A stretch of DNA of 64,000 nucleotides from Arion vulgaris (taxonomy: Eukaryota; Mollusca; Gastropoda; Stylommatophora; Arionidae), in assembly GCA_020796225.1 (NCBI GenBank), contig CM036764.1, positions 27,716,450-27,780,449 on the forward strand, in the 5' to 3' direction. The first letter of the stretch is position 1; each line of letters opens with the position of its first letter. Shown piece after piece: positions 41,611 through 52,249 of this stretch. The translations under genes and the position numbers were made by a program. Under the pieces are notes generated by a model. That model was not told the origin of the DNA. It saw nothing but the letters and a program-made list of their open reading frames with translations, and ran no database searches.

Positions 41611-41934
41611 TTATGTATGTAGACATGTGTTTTGTTGTTCAGTGTTGTGCAATCTACCCAATAAGTTGGTGTGCTTTGTTACATCTGTTCACAATGTCTT
41701 TTTTGATTAAAGTTGTACACTTGTTTTTTGGTTTGGTGTCCGATTTGGATGTATTTTGACGTTTCTTCTTTGTCTGTTGTCATGTTTTCTGTCTACTTTG
41801 CATTGATTATTATATTATGATTATAACGTGATCGGTGTAATCTGTTCATGTAGTCGTGTCATTGTTTCTGTGAGATAGTAATTAATGTCTGTTCGTCTAC
41901 TAAAGAAGATCTTTGATGGCGTTATTTATTAGTA
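41611..41934. other. Unassigned sequence
   Basis: T-rich. Nothing recognised. Confidence 0.3.
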
Positions 41935-42590
41935 GATTTTTTCTAGTATTCTGTTTTTCTTGTGGTGCTATTGGAGTAATAGTATTCTGTTTTTCTTGTG
42001 ATGCTATTGGTGTAATAGTATTCTGTTTTTCTTGTGGTGCTATTGGAGTAATAGTATTTGGTTTTTCTTGTGGTGCTATTGGTGTAATAGTATTCGGTTT
42101 TTCTTGTGGTGCTATTGGTGTAATAGTATTCTGCTTTTCTTGTGGTGCTATTGGTGTAATAGTATTCTGCTTTTCTTGTGGTGCTATTGGAGTAATAGTA
42201 TTTGGTTTTTCTTGTGGTGCTATTGGAGTAATAGTATTTGGTTTTTCTTGTGGTGCTATTGGTGTAATAGTATTCGGTTTTTCTTGTGAAGCTATTGGTG
42301 TAATAGTATTCTGCTTTTCTTGTGGTGCTATTGGTGTAATAGTATTCTGCTTTTCTTGTGGTGCTATTGGTGTAATAGTATTCTGCTTTTCTTGTGGTGC
42401 TATTGGTGTAATAGTATTCTGCTTTTCTTGTGGTGCAATTGGTGTAATAGTATTCTGCTTTTCTTGTGGTGTTATTGAAGTAATAGTATTCTGCTTTTCT
42501 TGTGATGCTATTGGTGTAATAGTATTCTGTTTTTCTTGTTATGCTATTGGTGTAATAGTATTCTGTTTTTCTTGTAGTCCTTTTGGAGTA
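41935..42590 (+). repeat. Minisatellite, 36-bp unit, 18 copies
   Basis: The unit is TATTCTGTTTTTCTTGTGGT, GCTATTGGTGTAATAG. All copies keep 36 bp, so a 239-codon frame (VFCFSCGAIGVI repeats) stays open. The variable positions change residues freely (CFS/GFS, CGA/CDA/CEA), and there is no splice or promoter context, so it is treated as a repeat and not a gene. Confidence 0.92.
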
Positions 42591-42743
42591 ATGTTCCCTT
42601 TATTTCATATATCGTCTCTTTCTTGTTTTTAAAGCTGGTTTCTGTACAGATGCTGTGCACATAAGTTTTGAATAAAATGAGAGACATAATACAGCCTTGA
42701 CGTGCTCTAGTTAATATAGTCAATGGCTGTAAATAGCCTATAT

Positions 42744-45285
42744 CAGTGTTTCCCAACCTTTTTGTGCCATGCCCCACCAAAGCCTTTAAAAATTCGTATG
42801 CCCCCTTCCTATGTAACATATACAAAAAATTTTATTTTCTAAAAATTGAATTGTTCACCGAAGAAACTTAAATGATAGATTTTAGGAAGAAATCACTAGG
42901 AAATTGTTGAGGAAAAACAGTAAGTAAATTTTCTAAACATATAATGGAGAACAGAAATTCAAGTATGATATCATTTTAATGATATATTTTTCTATATTAT
43001 TTTAATTATTAGTAACTATTTATTACTTACACTTAGTGAGATCCTTGCGCTTGATAGATGCTGCAAAGAAATTTTATGTTAGGTTCCAATTTAGTTAGCT
43101 TCAGTCTCAAGTCTCCCATTGTGTTATATTCAACCAATTTCTTTTTTAGCAGCAAATCAGTTATGGCAATAAATCCACATTCAGTTAAATATGAAGATAG
43201 AAATGGTAATACGTTTTCTTGCACATTTGGTTGAATTTGTATATTTGATTTCTGTTTCCTCACAAAGCCATGCCGTCGCTCCTTTTATATTAAATGGAGT
43301 TTTAACTGACTCATGATTTTGCATATCTGTGAGTTCTTCTTGGTACTGCATATTTGAAATAGACAAATCCACTAACATTGACTGCAATCAATTTGTTTCA
43401 AATCAGAAAATCTTTCTTTTAAATCAGCCGATAGAATTTTCAGATGATCGACAATAACAAGTATTAGTATAGCGGTATCAGTCACTTCACATTTCTGGAG
43501 CCAATGAAACTCTTCAAAATGTTTGTTGCAAATATATTTCTGACATAGTTCAATAAAGGTAATAAAACCAAATATCTTAGTTTTTCCATCAACAAGAGTT
43601 TTATTTTTCCTTGAAGGTGGTTATTTAATATATTTTGTTTTTCATTCAAAGATATCGGCTTAACTCACAAATGCTTTACTATCGACCGTTAACAGATACT
43701 TTATTTCAGGTTTGTCGCTTAAAAAAATCACTTAAAGAATATCAAATCGCTTAAAGAGTATCAAATAGTTCCATAAATATTGTCAAGCAGTCCCCTTTCA
43801 AGAGCCACCTTACTTCAGTGTGAAGTAAAAGTCTCACATGATCTGTATTTTGTTCTTCACAAAATAGCATGAAGAGACGCTCACATTTGGCATTAGATTT
43901 AATAGCATTGATACACTTTATAACTGAATTTAGTACTTCGTTTAGAACAGGTGAAATATTTTTAACTACCAAATTTTCCTGTTAATAACACAATGCACAA
44001 AAGCATTTCTGGATTCTCATCTTTCAGCAATTTTAAGTAGCCATTTTTCTTGCCTATCATATTATTAGAACCATCTGCGGCACAAGATATTATATTTTTC
44101 ATTGATATATTTATGACATATAAGTAATTTTTTAGCTTATTATATACACCTTTGGAGGTAGGAATGCTTTCTAATGATTTACAGAACAACATTTTTTCAG
44201 AAAAATCCCAATTATCAATATATCTTGCGTAAGTTATCAATACTACTTATCAACACTGTCTCTCAAATTTGATTCATCAATTTGCACTGATAATTTTCTT
44301 GTTTTCAGCTTTTCAACAAGTTGTATTTCAATATCTCCACAGTCCTGTACTTTAGCTGTTCTGTGTCTAGTTCTCTACTTTTATTCTAGCTACCTCAAAG
44401 CTGTTCTGTATTTGGCTCTCTATCTGCACTATTATTCCCTCTTCTTAAAGTCCACCGTGTATATATATGGGTAAATATTCTATTACTTTACTATTCCAAA
44501 ACTTTGTTCTCAGGACTGCGATTCCCACATCTGTTACTCTCTTGGAAAAGACTCATCTGACTTTGACTATCGATATTCTTCTGTCATTGTCTAAAAATGT
44601 ATGTTCCAACCATGCCTTCTCAATCTGTAGCTAAACATGGAAAAAAAGATCTCATGACATTCTACTGTAATCCATATATAAATGCTCCTTCGTTAACTAT
44701 ACAACTACAAAATGGTACTCTAAGACACCTGTATAATCCAGCTGCTCAGTGAGTATCTATTACTCTGGTAATCAGACTAATGGCCCATAACTTGTATTTG
44801 AGTCAAACCACCTTGATGTTTCTTAGTCTCTTTTCCCATCGTACCTAACATTCCAAGCCAAATCAAACTTCAGATCTGCTTTCTATGGCGGAAATCTGAT
44901 ATTCGTGACTCTGTCCAATACTATTACATACTCAAGATTGCACTACATAAACTCATTTTCGACTTAATGACAAGGTTGGCAAATGACGAACACATTACAG
45001 TTTTTTTTTATATGACTCGATTTTAACACAATAACATATGCTTTTCCTCTTTCAAAGTTTTGTTAAAAGGAGGTAAAAATGTACATAGATATAAGTACTT
45101 TCCATTCATTAAAGATTTTTAAACTTCAGTAAAGTGATTGTGAAGCAACAGTCGTTTTTGTAAACAGACATCCAAAAGTATATCGTTTTGCAACATCATG
45201 AACATTAGTTAAACTCCGAACGAGTCCATTGCCCCCTAAACGATGAAAATGCCCCAGTGGGGTAGCCCCACGTTGGGAAACAGGG
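42744..45285 (-). mobile_element. hAT transposon, 2.5 kb, decayed
   Basis: The ends CAGTGTTTCCCAACC and CGTTGGGAAACAGGG are inverted repeats, flanked by a perfect 8-bp duplication GCCTATAT (42736-42743 and 45286-45293). The interior holds hAT transposase remnants on the minus strand. About 44350-45190, where the BED finger and N-terminus should be, is not recognisable and may hold another insertion. Confidence 0.9.
43033..44300 (-). pseudogene. hAT transposase (SCAND3/ZBED-like), broken
   Basis: In N- to C-terminal order on the minus strand: DNWDFSEKMLFCKSLESIPT and ISMKNIISCAADGSNNMIGK (44240-43962). Next come KNISPVLNEVLNSVIKCINA, KCERLFMLFCEEQNTDHVRL and LLHTEVRWLLKGDCLTIFME (43972-43751). 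Then MLVDLSISNMQYQEELTDMQ (43387-43181) and LSSYLTECGFIAITDLLLKK and GDLRLKLTKLEPNIKFLCSI (43263-43033). These blocks are in the order found in domesticated SCAND3/ZBED5-type hAT proteins and their transposon relatives, ending in the dimerisation domain. At least three frameshifts or stops separate them. Confidence 0.88.
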
Positions 45286-45328
45286 GCCTATATCTTTTGT
45301 TTCGATACAATTGTTATTATCATGTAAA

Positions 45329-45750
45329 CTTTATATATGTTGTTGAAGTGTGTGTTCACGTTGGAGTCTTTTACGAATGTATACGTTTTATCTCTGTCTA
45401 CGCCCGAGTTACCGGGGCCCAAACTCGGGGTGTAAAGAATAGAACCACTGTTACATGTCACGCATGTCGTAAGAGGCGACTAAGGAGGTTCGGTTGAAAT
45501 CAGATGCACATGTCCTAAACGTGTAGAAGTCTATGCGTTTAGGGACCTACCAAACTAATGTGCAACGTATACACGTTCTTGGCAAAGATCAAACATATCA
45601 CAAAGAGTGATTAAAATTGGTCGTAAAGAATGAACGCAAAGAAGAAGAAGATCTCTGTCTATTCTGTTGAACGTTTTTACACTTTATATATGTTGTTGAA
45701 GTGTTTACGTTGGAGTCTTTTACGAATGTATACACTTTGTCTCTGTTTGG
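45329..45750. repeat. Duplicated 70-bp segment split by a SINE
   Basis: ACTTTATATATGTTGTTGAA plus GTTGGAGTCTTTTACGAATG occurs at 45329-45400 and again at 45678-45745. The SINE D2 at 45401-45650 lies between the two. Confidence 0.75.
45401..45650 (+). mobile_element. SINE family D2, copy 3 (full length)
   Basis: CGCCCGAGTTACCGGGGCCC start, the core CATGTCGTAAGAGGCGACT and a GAAGAAGAAG end. The 11-bp target duplication ATCTCTGTCTA at 45390-45400 and 45651-45661 fixes both element ends. Confidence 0.93.
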
Positions 45751-46057
45751 GTAGCCATTTTCAGCATGGTGGACTAAGTAATCAAGCCTACTGGCAATTG
45801 ATCTCTCTATGTTTATCACTAAACATAACCCACGTTCACTGTGTTACAATAACTCAAAATCTATCTGAACAAAAATAAATTCAAACAGTAAAATCTCATG
45901 TCCTTCTTGATCCTGAAATATTGTTATGATATCTATATGTTGCAGTATTTCAGTTTACGTATAAATGTAAATGAAGCCAGCAAGCACAATTTACAAAATC
46001 TTAGGAACAGAAATTTCAGTGTTTGTTGAACGCAAAATGAAACTTTATTTGTTGTTT
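45751..46057. other. Unassigned AT-rich sequence
   Basis: Nothing recognised. Confidence 0.3.
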
Positions 46058-46332
46058 TGCAAGTAATGGAAACATTTCTTCTTGTTTAATAACAAAACTT
46101 GTTCCTTGTATGTCGAAACACTAATAGTTTAATTATATATAGTAATCAGGCAAGTAATGGAAACATTTCTTCTTGTTTAATAACAAAACTTGTTCCTTGT
46201 ATGTCGAAACACTAATAGTTTAATTATATATGGTAATCAGGCAAGTAATGGAAACATTTCTTCTTGTTTAATAACAAAACTTGTTCCTTGTATGTCGAAA
46301 CACTAATAGTTTAATTATATATAGTAATCAGG
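46058..46332. repeat. Tandem repeat, about 91-bp unit, 3 copies
   Basis: The unit is GCAAGTAATGGAAACATTTC through GTATGTCGAAACACTAATAG and TATATAGTAATCAG. The copies are nearly identical. A diverged single copy lies 1.2 kb away at 47496-47580. Confidence 0.9.
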
Positions 46333-46373
46333 AAATAAATATGGTTACTTAGAGTGGTTTAATATGGAGAGCT

Positions 46374-46574
46374 GCCCGCCTGCCCAGCGTGCTCGTAGCG
46401 CGTTGGACTGCGGATGACTAGCCATCTGTGTGTGCGGGTTCAATTCCGCGGGCTGGTAGAAAAGCCACAGGTTCCCCAGAGATACGGTGTTCGTGGCACC
46501 GAACCGAAGGGTTACGATGTCCATGGCACCGAGCCGAAGATCTGAAAGCTCAAGTGCTTCTGGATCGGAAAGAA
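46374..46574 (+). mobile_element. SINE family A, copy 5 (full length)
   Basis: GCCCGCCTGCCCAGCGTGCT start and GTGCGGGTTCAATTCCGCGG box B. The 13-bp target duplication AATATGGAGAGCT lies at 46361-46373 and 46575-46587. Confidence 0.93.
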
Positions 46575-46579
46575 AATAT

Positions 46580-46870
46580 GGAGAGCTAGCTGGCTGTGTT
46601 CTTATAAACGTTTTTTTAGGCTAGGCAATGGGTGATGTCAGAGCTAGTTGGCTGTGTTCTTATAAACGTTTGTCTTTAGGGCTAGCAATGGGTGATGTCA
46701 GAGCTAGCTGGTGTGTTCTTATAAACGTTTGTCTTTAGGCTGCAATGGGTGATGTCAGAGCTGCTGGCTGTGTTTTTAAACGTTTGTCTTTAGGCTAGGC
46801 AATGGTGATGTCAGAGCTATGGCTGTGTTTTTAAACGTTTGTCTTTAGGGCTAGGCAATGGGTGATGTCA
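46580..46870. repeat. Minisatellite, about 60-bp unit, 5 copies, deletion-type variants
   Basis: The unit is GAGCTAGCTGGCTGTGTTCT, TATAAACGTTTGTCTTTAGG, CTAGGCAATGGGTGATGTCA. Differences between copies are nearly all 1-4 base losses (GCTAGCTGGC / GCTAGCTGG / GCTGCTGGC / GCTATGGC). Confidence 0.88.
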
Positions 46871-47495
46871 GAAATATTTGTTTGTGGTTTGAATCTTGTC
46901 TTTGATCATTTGTTTTCCCCCTGAAACTCCTACAACTTGTTCACTGTCTATTTATTGATCATATTCATTGGCTCCGATGCTTTACCTGGGGTTCTTAAAA
47001 CTCATTATTATCTGATAGTGGTTTAAAGAACATTTGATATTTCAAGATGTATATCTGTGACTGATATTTAATCAAATTTAAAGTGAGACATGGTGTGCAA
47101 TGAAAATTATTATTGGTTTATCCGTTCAGAAAGAGTTCTTTTTACTTGTCAATGAAGACACCGCAGTAAAGATGATCGCTTTCCTGAGCCACGAGAAGAT
47201 TCCCTCGAGTAAAACCAAAGTCAATAGTAGAAATTATTGCCAGATCAATGCCACCATCTGTGTTATCATGTCTGGCTGCTAATCTCGCTTGCAACCGTCG
47301 TTCAAAATATACAGGTTGAAGCTTAGTAAAACATGGTTTACATGGATGCACTGTTTACTTTCAGTAGCACTGTCCTACAATTTAAATCGAACAATTAAAG
47401 CATCCGATATGAGAAACTTTGTGAACATCCTATTGTTTTCCAGAAAAAAACCCAGTTGTTTGTAAAATTATAAATTATTTGTCTTCTTTCAAGTA
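46871..47495. other. Unassigned sequence
   Basis: A minus-strand frame at 47142-47351 (RLQARLAARHDNTDGGIDLA, IISTIDFGFTRGNLLVAQES) looks less composition-driven than most, but no family is recognised. Confidence 0.25.
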
Positions 47496-47580
47496 GGGTA
47501 ATTGAAACGTTTCTTGTAGTTAAGGAAAAACAAATATTCCTTGCATCCTGAAACACTAATCGTTAAATTATCTATGTTCA
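47496..47580. repeat. Diverged single copy of the 91-bp unit
   Basis: GGTAATTGAAACGTTTCTTG, AAAAACAAATATTCCTTGCA and CTGAAACACTAATCGTTAAA align with the unit at 46058-46332 at roughly 75%. Confidence 0.55.
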
Positions 47581-47989
47581 TCATGAAAGAATTATTGTTT
47601 CTTGTAGTAGATTTACAAAAATTCGACATATCACAGCGTATATCCGAAACCGATATTTCAACAAATTCAAATTGAAACATGTCTGATAAATGTCAAAGTG
47701 AGATATTAGCAACGAACAAAGCGTTGGCGTTATTTATTTGGCTTCATTGTGAAGTCTACCTACGTAATCAAATACAACAGTTACAGTGTCCGTAATATAA
47801 GCCATACTTTTGTCTCTATAGATAAATTTATCCATTGTTTGAACTTTTCACGTAAGTTTTAAGATTAAGAATATCTTTTTGAGATTTTCGACTCATTTTA
47901 TATTCCCAAGTTTATTTAAATTTTACCAAAATAACATAAAATGACGAGTTATTTTCGTTAGTATATGTTTATCAGCTGACGAGTACTAT
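47581..47989. other. Unassigned AT-rich sequence
   Basis: Nothing recognised. Confidence 0.3.
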
Positions 47990-48290
47990 AATATGAACAG
48001 ATTAAAACAAGTTGTCATTCTGCTTTTTAGAACAAGAAACAATCGACTCCGCAGCCACATGTATTCAAAATCCAATATTGGCAATTCAGCCATGTGTACA
48101 TGTGGACAGGCACCTCAGACTGTAGAGCACATACTTCAAGACTGCCTCGAATATGATATAATGAGGCAAACTCGCTGGCCTAACGAAGCAACACTGGACA
48201 TAAAACTATACAGACCTTTGTGTGAGCTACAAAAGACAGTGAAGTTTATACAAGAGACAACGTTGAATATATAGACAATATTTTAGGCGA
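47990..48290 (+). mobile_element. LINE C-terminal fragment (TVEHILQDC family), copy 1
   Basis: The frame 47993-48274 reads FRTRNNRLRSHMYSKSNIGN, SAMCTCGQAPQTVEHILQDC and LYRPLCELQKTVKFIQETTL. The C.C.....T..H.L.DC zinc-knuckle block follows RNase H or RT regions in several LINE clades. It is 5'-truncated. The frame is open to a natural-looking end. Confidence 0.75.
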
Positions 48291-48311
48291 ACGAAAGAAA
48301 GGACGGTTTAT

Positions 48312-48519
48312 CAGCTGGGTGGTTTAGTAACGCATAGGGAGTTAACTAGCTGGGTGGATTAGCAACGCATAGAGAGTTAACTAGCTGGTGGATTAGCAAC
48401 GCATAGAGAGTTAACTAGCTGGGTGGATTAGCAACGCATAGAGAGTTAACTAGCTGGGTGGATTAGTAACGCCTAGAGAGTTAACTAGCTGGGTGGATTA
48501 GTAACGCCTAGAGAGTTAA
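48312..48519. repeat. Minisatellite, about 36-bp unit, 6 copies, interrupted
   Basis: The unit is AGCTGGGTGGATTAGCAACG, CATAGAGAGTTAACT. The array stops at TTAA (48516-48519), where an 864-bp element is inserted, and resumes at 49384 with TTAACTAGCTGGGTGGATTA to about 49425. Confidence 0.9.
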
Positions 48520-49383
48520 CTGATTCAGTCCCGTGAACACTGTAGTGACATATTTCTTATCTGCGTGTCCCAAGCGTCTTTAAAAGACGGATACTATTAC
48601 GTTGAGTTTTATTAATTTTCATCCGATTAGTTCATATCAAAACGGAAACTATGTAGAAAAGGAAGTTGAATGATAACCAAATCACAACATGTGGTTTTAC
48701 TTGAATAGAGGAAACTAAGTATTTTGTTGCAAATTTCCTTGCATTGAAAATAATCGTCTAACAATTCAGAGTCTAAAAAATGGTTTGTTATCAGCTGTTC
48801 AAATTCGTTTACAGGTCTGCAGAACGCGAGATTACAATTCAAATGAAGATGTAGATACTGATAGAAGATAGAAGCTAAATTTGACGACACAAAGTTTATA
48901 TTTGCTACTGTCGATTACTACTAATCAAATAACACTAGTAGTGTCTAACCAGTGAAGATGCTTGTCACCAGTCAGGTTCAATTGTCGCATTGTTTGAACT
49001 TTCGAACAGTTAGTAAACCATATATTTCGTCAATATTTTCTTAATTTTTGTGTATTCATAAATGGATTACTTATATAAAGAGAACAGTTACACTGACTTA
49101 TTCACCATATTGTTCCTCAAGGCCTTGGGTAAGTTGGATTTTGTTCACAATTTCATTCTTTTTAAACAAGCAATATTTGTCATGCACATGTAACACAACA
49201 TTATATTTTCAGCATACAATAAATATTTTATAGTACAATCTTTATCTTTAATTTTATATATAATAAGTTCAACTTAAATCATATTTAGAAACAATATTAA
49301 TTTAACTAAAAAGTGATGTATGCAATATTTTGAAGTAAAAAAATAATTCCGTCCAGAGGTGAAAAACCTGGGTACTGAATCAG
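48520..49383. mobile_element. TTAA-flanked (piggyBac-type) element, 864 bp
   Basis: It splits a minisatellite unit exactly. The left junction is GAGAGTTAA|CTGATTCAGTCCC and the right junction is GGTACTGAATCAG|TTAACTAGC; excising the insert with one TTAA restores a perfect unit. The ends CTGATTCAGTCCC / GGTACTGAATCAG are 13-bp inverted repeats (one mismatch). A TTAA duplication is the hallmark of piggyBac elements. No transposase is seen; the longest frame is an unrecognised 87 codons on the minus strand (48627-48890, with NEFEQLITNHFLDSELLDDY). It is therefore probably non-autonomous. Confidence 0.8.
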
Positions 49384-49429
49384 TTAACTAGCTGGGTGGA
49401 TTAGTAACGCATAGAGAGTTAACTTATCA

Positions 49430-49580
49430 AATCGGTCCTAAGAGGGTTATAGGTCAAACCCTACACTCTACGTTTCACACGTGACGAAAGGAATTGACCT
49501 TTAAACCTCCTGCACACATGGACTTAGAAATGTGAAGGGACAGGCACTTGATACCGCAAGGTCTGTAAAGGATACGGGAC
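49430..49580 (+). mobile_element. SINE-like repeat family F, copy 2
   Basis: Partner of 8850-8988: CTACACTCTACGTTTCACAC, GGAATTGACCT and ATGTGAAG. TAGGTCAAACCC is box B-like. Confidence 0.5.
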
Positions 49581-49626
49581 ATTAAAGGGAGCTTATCTAA
49601 AAAATTTTAACACTAGGTTGTAATTA

Positions 49627-49628
<2 letters not shown>

Positions 49629-49697
<69 letters not shown>
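49629..49697. repeat. (AT)n microsatellite, about 68 bp
   Basis: Uninterrupted TA dinucleotide run. Confidence 0.95.
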
Positions 49698-49698
<1 letters not shown>

Positions 49699-49848
49699 AT
49701 GTGGTTGAGGAAATGGTCCTTTTATTTATTGCGCATATGACCTCCCCTCAATATGCGTCCCATGTGGTTGAAAAAAATAGTATATTTCATGGAGAGCTTT
49801 ACCAGAAAATATAGGCCAAGGGTTGGTCGCCTTGTGTCGTGATTTAGA

Positions 49849-50124
49849 GCAGCGTTTTCGAAAGTGGGCGGTACCGTCCCCAGTGGGCGCTGGCCTTCCA
49901 GGGGGCGATAGTGGGTACAGAAGTACTTGGAAGGAGATTTTTTCGCGATTTTGCGATTGAATAATCATTTGAATTTTGCATTTTAATTCATCTTATGCCC
50001 ACCATACATGAACCATTTTTTCATCAATTTTCTATTTCATGTATATAATCGTTTGAAAACTGACCATGTATGACGTGTATGAAATATATATTAATTTTCT
50101 ATGTCAAAGTGAAAATAGAGCATG

Positions 50125-50167
<43 letters not shown>

Positions 50168-50351
50168 CGTCTGCCCAGCGTGTTCGTAGCGCGTTGACTA
50201 CAGGTGACTATTCCTCCGCGGGTTCAATTCCGCGGGATGGCAGAAAACCACAGATTCCCAGATTTACGGTGTTCGTGGCGCCGAAACGAAGGGTTACGAT
50301 GTCCATGGCACCGAGCCGAAGAGCTGAGAAGCTCAAGTGCTTCTGGATCGG

Positions 50352-50417
<66 letters not shown>

Positions 50418-50513
50418 GGGGAGGGCGGTTGCAAGCTGTTATAATGGGGAGGGGGCATTGCAAAGTTTATGTCGTGCAAAGTGGGCGGTGGGCCGAAAAG
50501 TTTGGGAATCTAT
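49849..50513 (+). mobile_element. hAT-type MITE (copy 2 of 2), enlarged
   Basis: A perfect 8-bp duplication GATTTAGA (49841-49848 and 50514-50521) frames the element. It matches 19956-20355 on both sides of an internal (AT)n tract. A SINE A lies within that tract, which accounts for most of the extra length. Confidence 0.88.
50165..50352 (+). mobile_element. SINE family A, copy 6, nested in (AT)n of a MITE
   Basis: GCCCGTCTGCCCAGCGTGTT start, GCGGGTTCAATTCCGCGGG box B and the GAGCTGAGAAGCTCAAGTGC body. (AT)n flanks it on both sides, so the target duplication itself is TA repeat and cannot be delimited. Confidence 0.9.
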
Positions 50514-50521
50514 GATTTAGA

Positions 50522-50969
50522 GGATCCCATGTTTTGAACGAAAGCACTAGACACACAAGAGTTACATTTTGTACAGCTGCAGGGATGACTCTAACAGAGG
50601 GTATTGGTCAGCTCTTTTGTGTTACACTACATGTGAGTTATACACCCATTCGTAACTAAATATTAGAGTATGTTATATCCTGTCATTTCACATTTCTAGA
50701 CCCAAGTTTATTAAAGATAGTAGAGCCATTTCTTGTACTCAGTTTTTGAAATGTGTGTGCGGGAAATGACCCTACATCCCTTTTGTGTTTGATTCTGGAA
50801 ACGAACTTTCTACAACTTGCTCTAAATTGTCCCAGACTAATCCGTTAAGTGTTTTAAAAAATTAGCTTTTAAACAATAGAACTAAACTACTGTTGACTCG
50901 CACAATTGATATTTTTTACATGACTTATAATAAACTTGAATTCTTACATAATATCCTCAACATCTTCAA
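50522..50969. other. Unassigned sequence
   Basis: Nothing recognised. Confidence 0.3.
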
Positions 50970-51110
50970 AATTACTTAGGGTACACTCGCCGGTGCTATT
51001 CAGCTCGTGCACTGCAGCGGAGATCTTCCTGTGTTAGAAAGAGATTGGAGTACACATAGTTACTCACCGAAGTGCAACGATGATAGTCCTATCAATCACT
51101 TAATCAATAT
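50970..51110 (+). mobile_element. SINE family E, copy 2 (3' part)
   Basis: GCCGGTGCTATTCAGCTCGT, GAGATCTTCCTGTGTTAGAAAG and GTTACTCACCGAAGTGCAAC with a CAAT-type end match 12840-13012. Confidence 0.6.
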
Positions 51111-51654
51111 TTGAATGTAGCTATTGAATGAGACGATACAATTGATTTGTGCCTTAAATAACATTAACAGACAATAAAAATATATTGTGATAAATAGTGC
51201 AAAATAGAAAAATGCAGACGGACAACAGGTGGTGAAGAGTGATTGATTAATAAAACCACTTGCATTGAGCTTCGATGAATAACTATATTTGCATCTATCG
51301 CTTTCTTACGATATCTGATGGACATCATTTTGTTGTGATCTATGCGCAGAAGAAAATCATCACCGACTCTTGTCTTGAGAAATGATGATACGCAGAATTG
51401 TTTATTTGACTTGGGGGATCTCGTTTCAATTCTGACTGTATAGTAGTATTAACCAGTTCAAATTATGTATATATAATTTACGTTTTACTGTTGACTTGAA
51501 AACAAACGTATATATACTGAACGATAAAGGTAAAATTGTAATATTTATGTTTATTTCTGTTTGTTGCTATTACCGATGTTTGCTCTTCCAGCAAATGCTA
51601 TTGACCATTTTTAATTTCGCAATGTATACTCTACTGTGTTTATAATAATAATAA
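51111..51654. other. Unassigned AT-rich sequence
   Basis: Nothing recognised. Confidence 0.3.
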
Positions 51655-52000
51655 ATAATAATAATTCCTCACGTACCGTTATACGTTAGATAAGGCCTGT
51701 AATTAATTTATCCATACCGCTATGTCCTTGGCAACTCGTTTAATCTCTTCCATAGAATTGAGACCGATATTTCTTGCCTCTCTCAGCAAAGTGTGTCACA
51801 TGGTCTTTCTAGGGCGTCCTCTTTCTCTTGAACCTATTGCCTCCCACTTCATTGCCTGCTTAGCTATTCTTTGATCATTTCTTCTCAAGTTATGCCCAGT
51901 ATATCTCTATCTTCTCCCTCTTATAACGGTTGTTACTAGTGGTTGACCAGACGCTTCTCTGATTTCACCCCTTCTCCTGAATTCGTCCTATTTTGTATTG
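51655..52000 (-). mobile_element. LINE 3' end (ATT-tail family)
   Basis: (AAT)n at the left edge, ACGTACCGTTATACGTTAGA, TTGAGACCGATATTTCTTGC and TCCCTCTTATAACGGTTGTT. Parallel to 39570-39860 and to the C-terminal part of 25870-27460. Confidence 0.78.
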
Positions 52001-52249
52001 TTTATACACCTTAATTTTTTGGATGTACGGAAAATCTTGTTGAAGGTTATTACTAAAAACACTTTCTTTCTGGTATACTAATGAAAACTCACAGCCTATT
52101 ATACTCACAAATAAAAGCACATGCTACCAAGATAATACATCGATTGGACAAACGGGAATCAATCTCTGTGTACTTTCTGCAGATATCTAAATGATAACTG
52201 TCAACGCATTTATATTGAGGTTCTCGGGTTGGTGTAGAGAGTCTCGCTC

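Noticed and set aside
41913..42632. A 239-codon hydrophobic frame (VFCFSCGAIGVI repeats)
   Set aside because: A 36-bp minisatellite with a period divisible by three. Variable positions change residues freely and no gene context is visible.
46381..46460. A tRNA gene (box A GTAGCGCGTTGG, box B GGTTCAATTCC)
   Set aside because: Part of SINE family A; the copy has a 13-bp target duplication and a common body.
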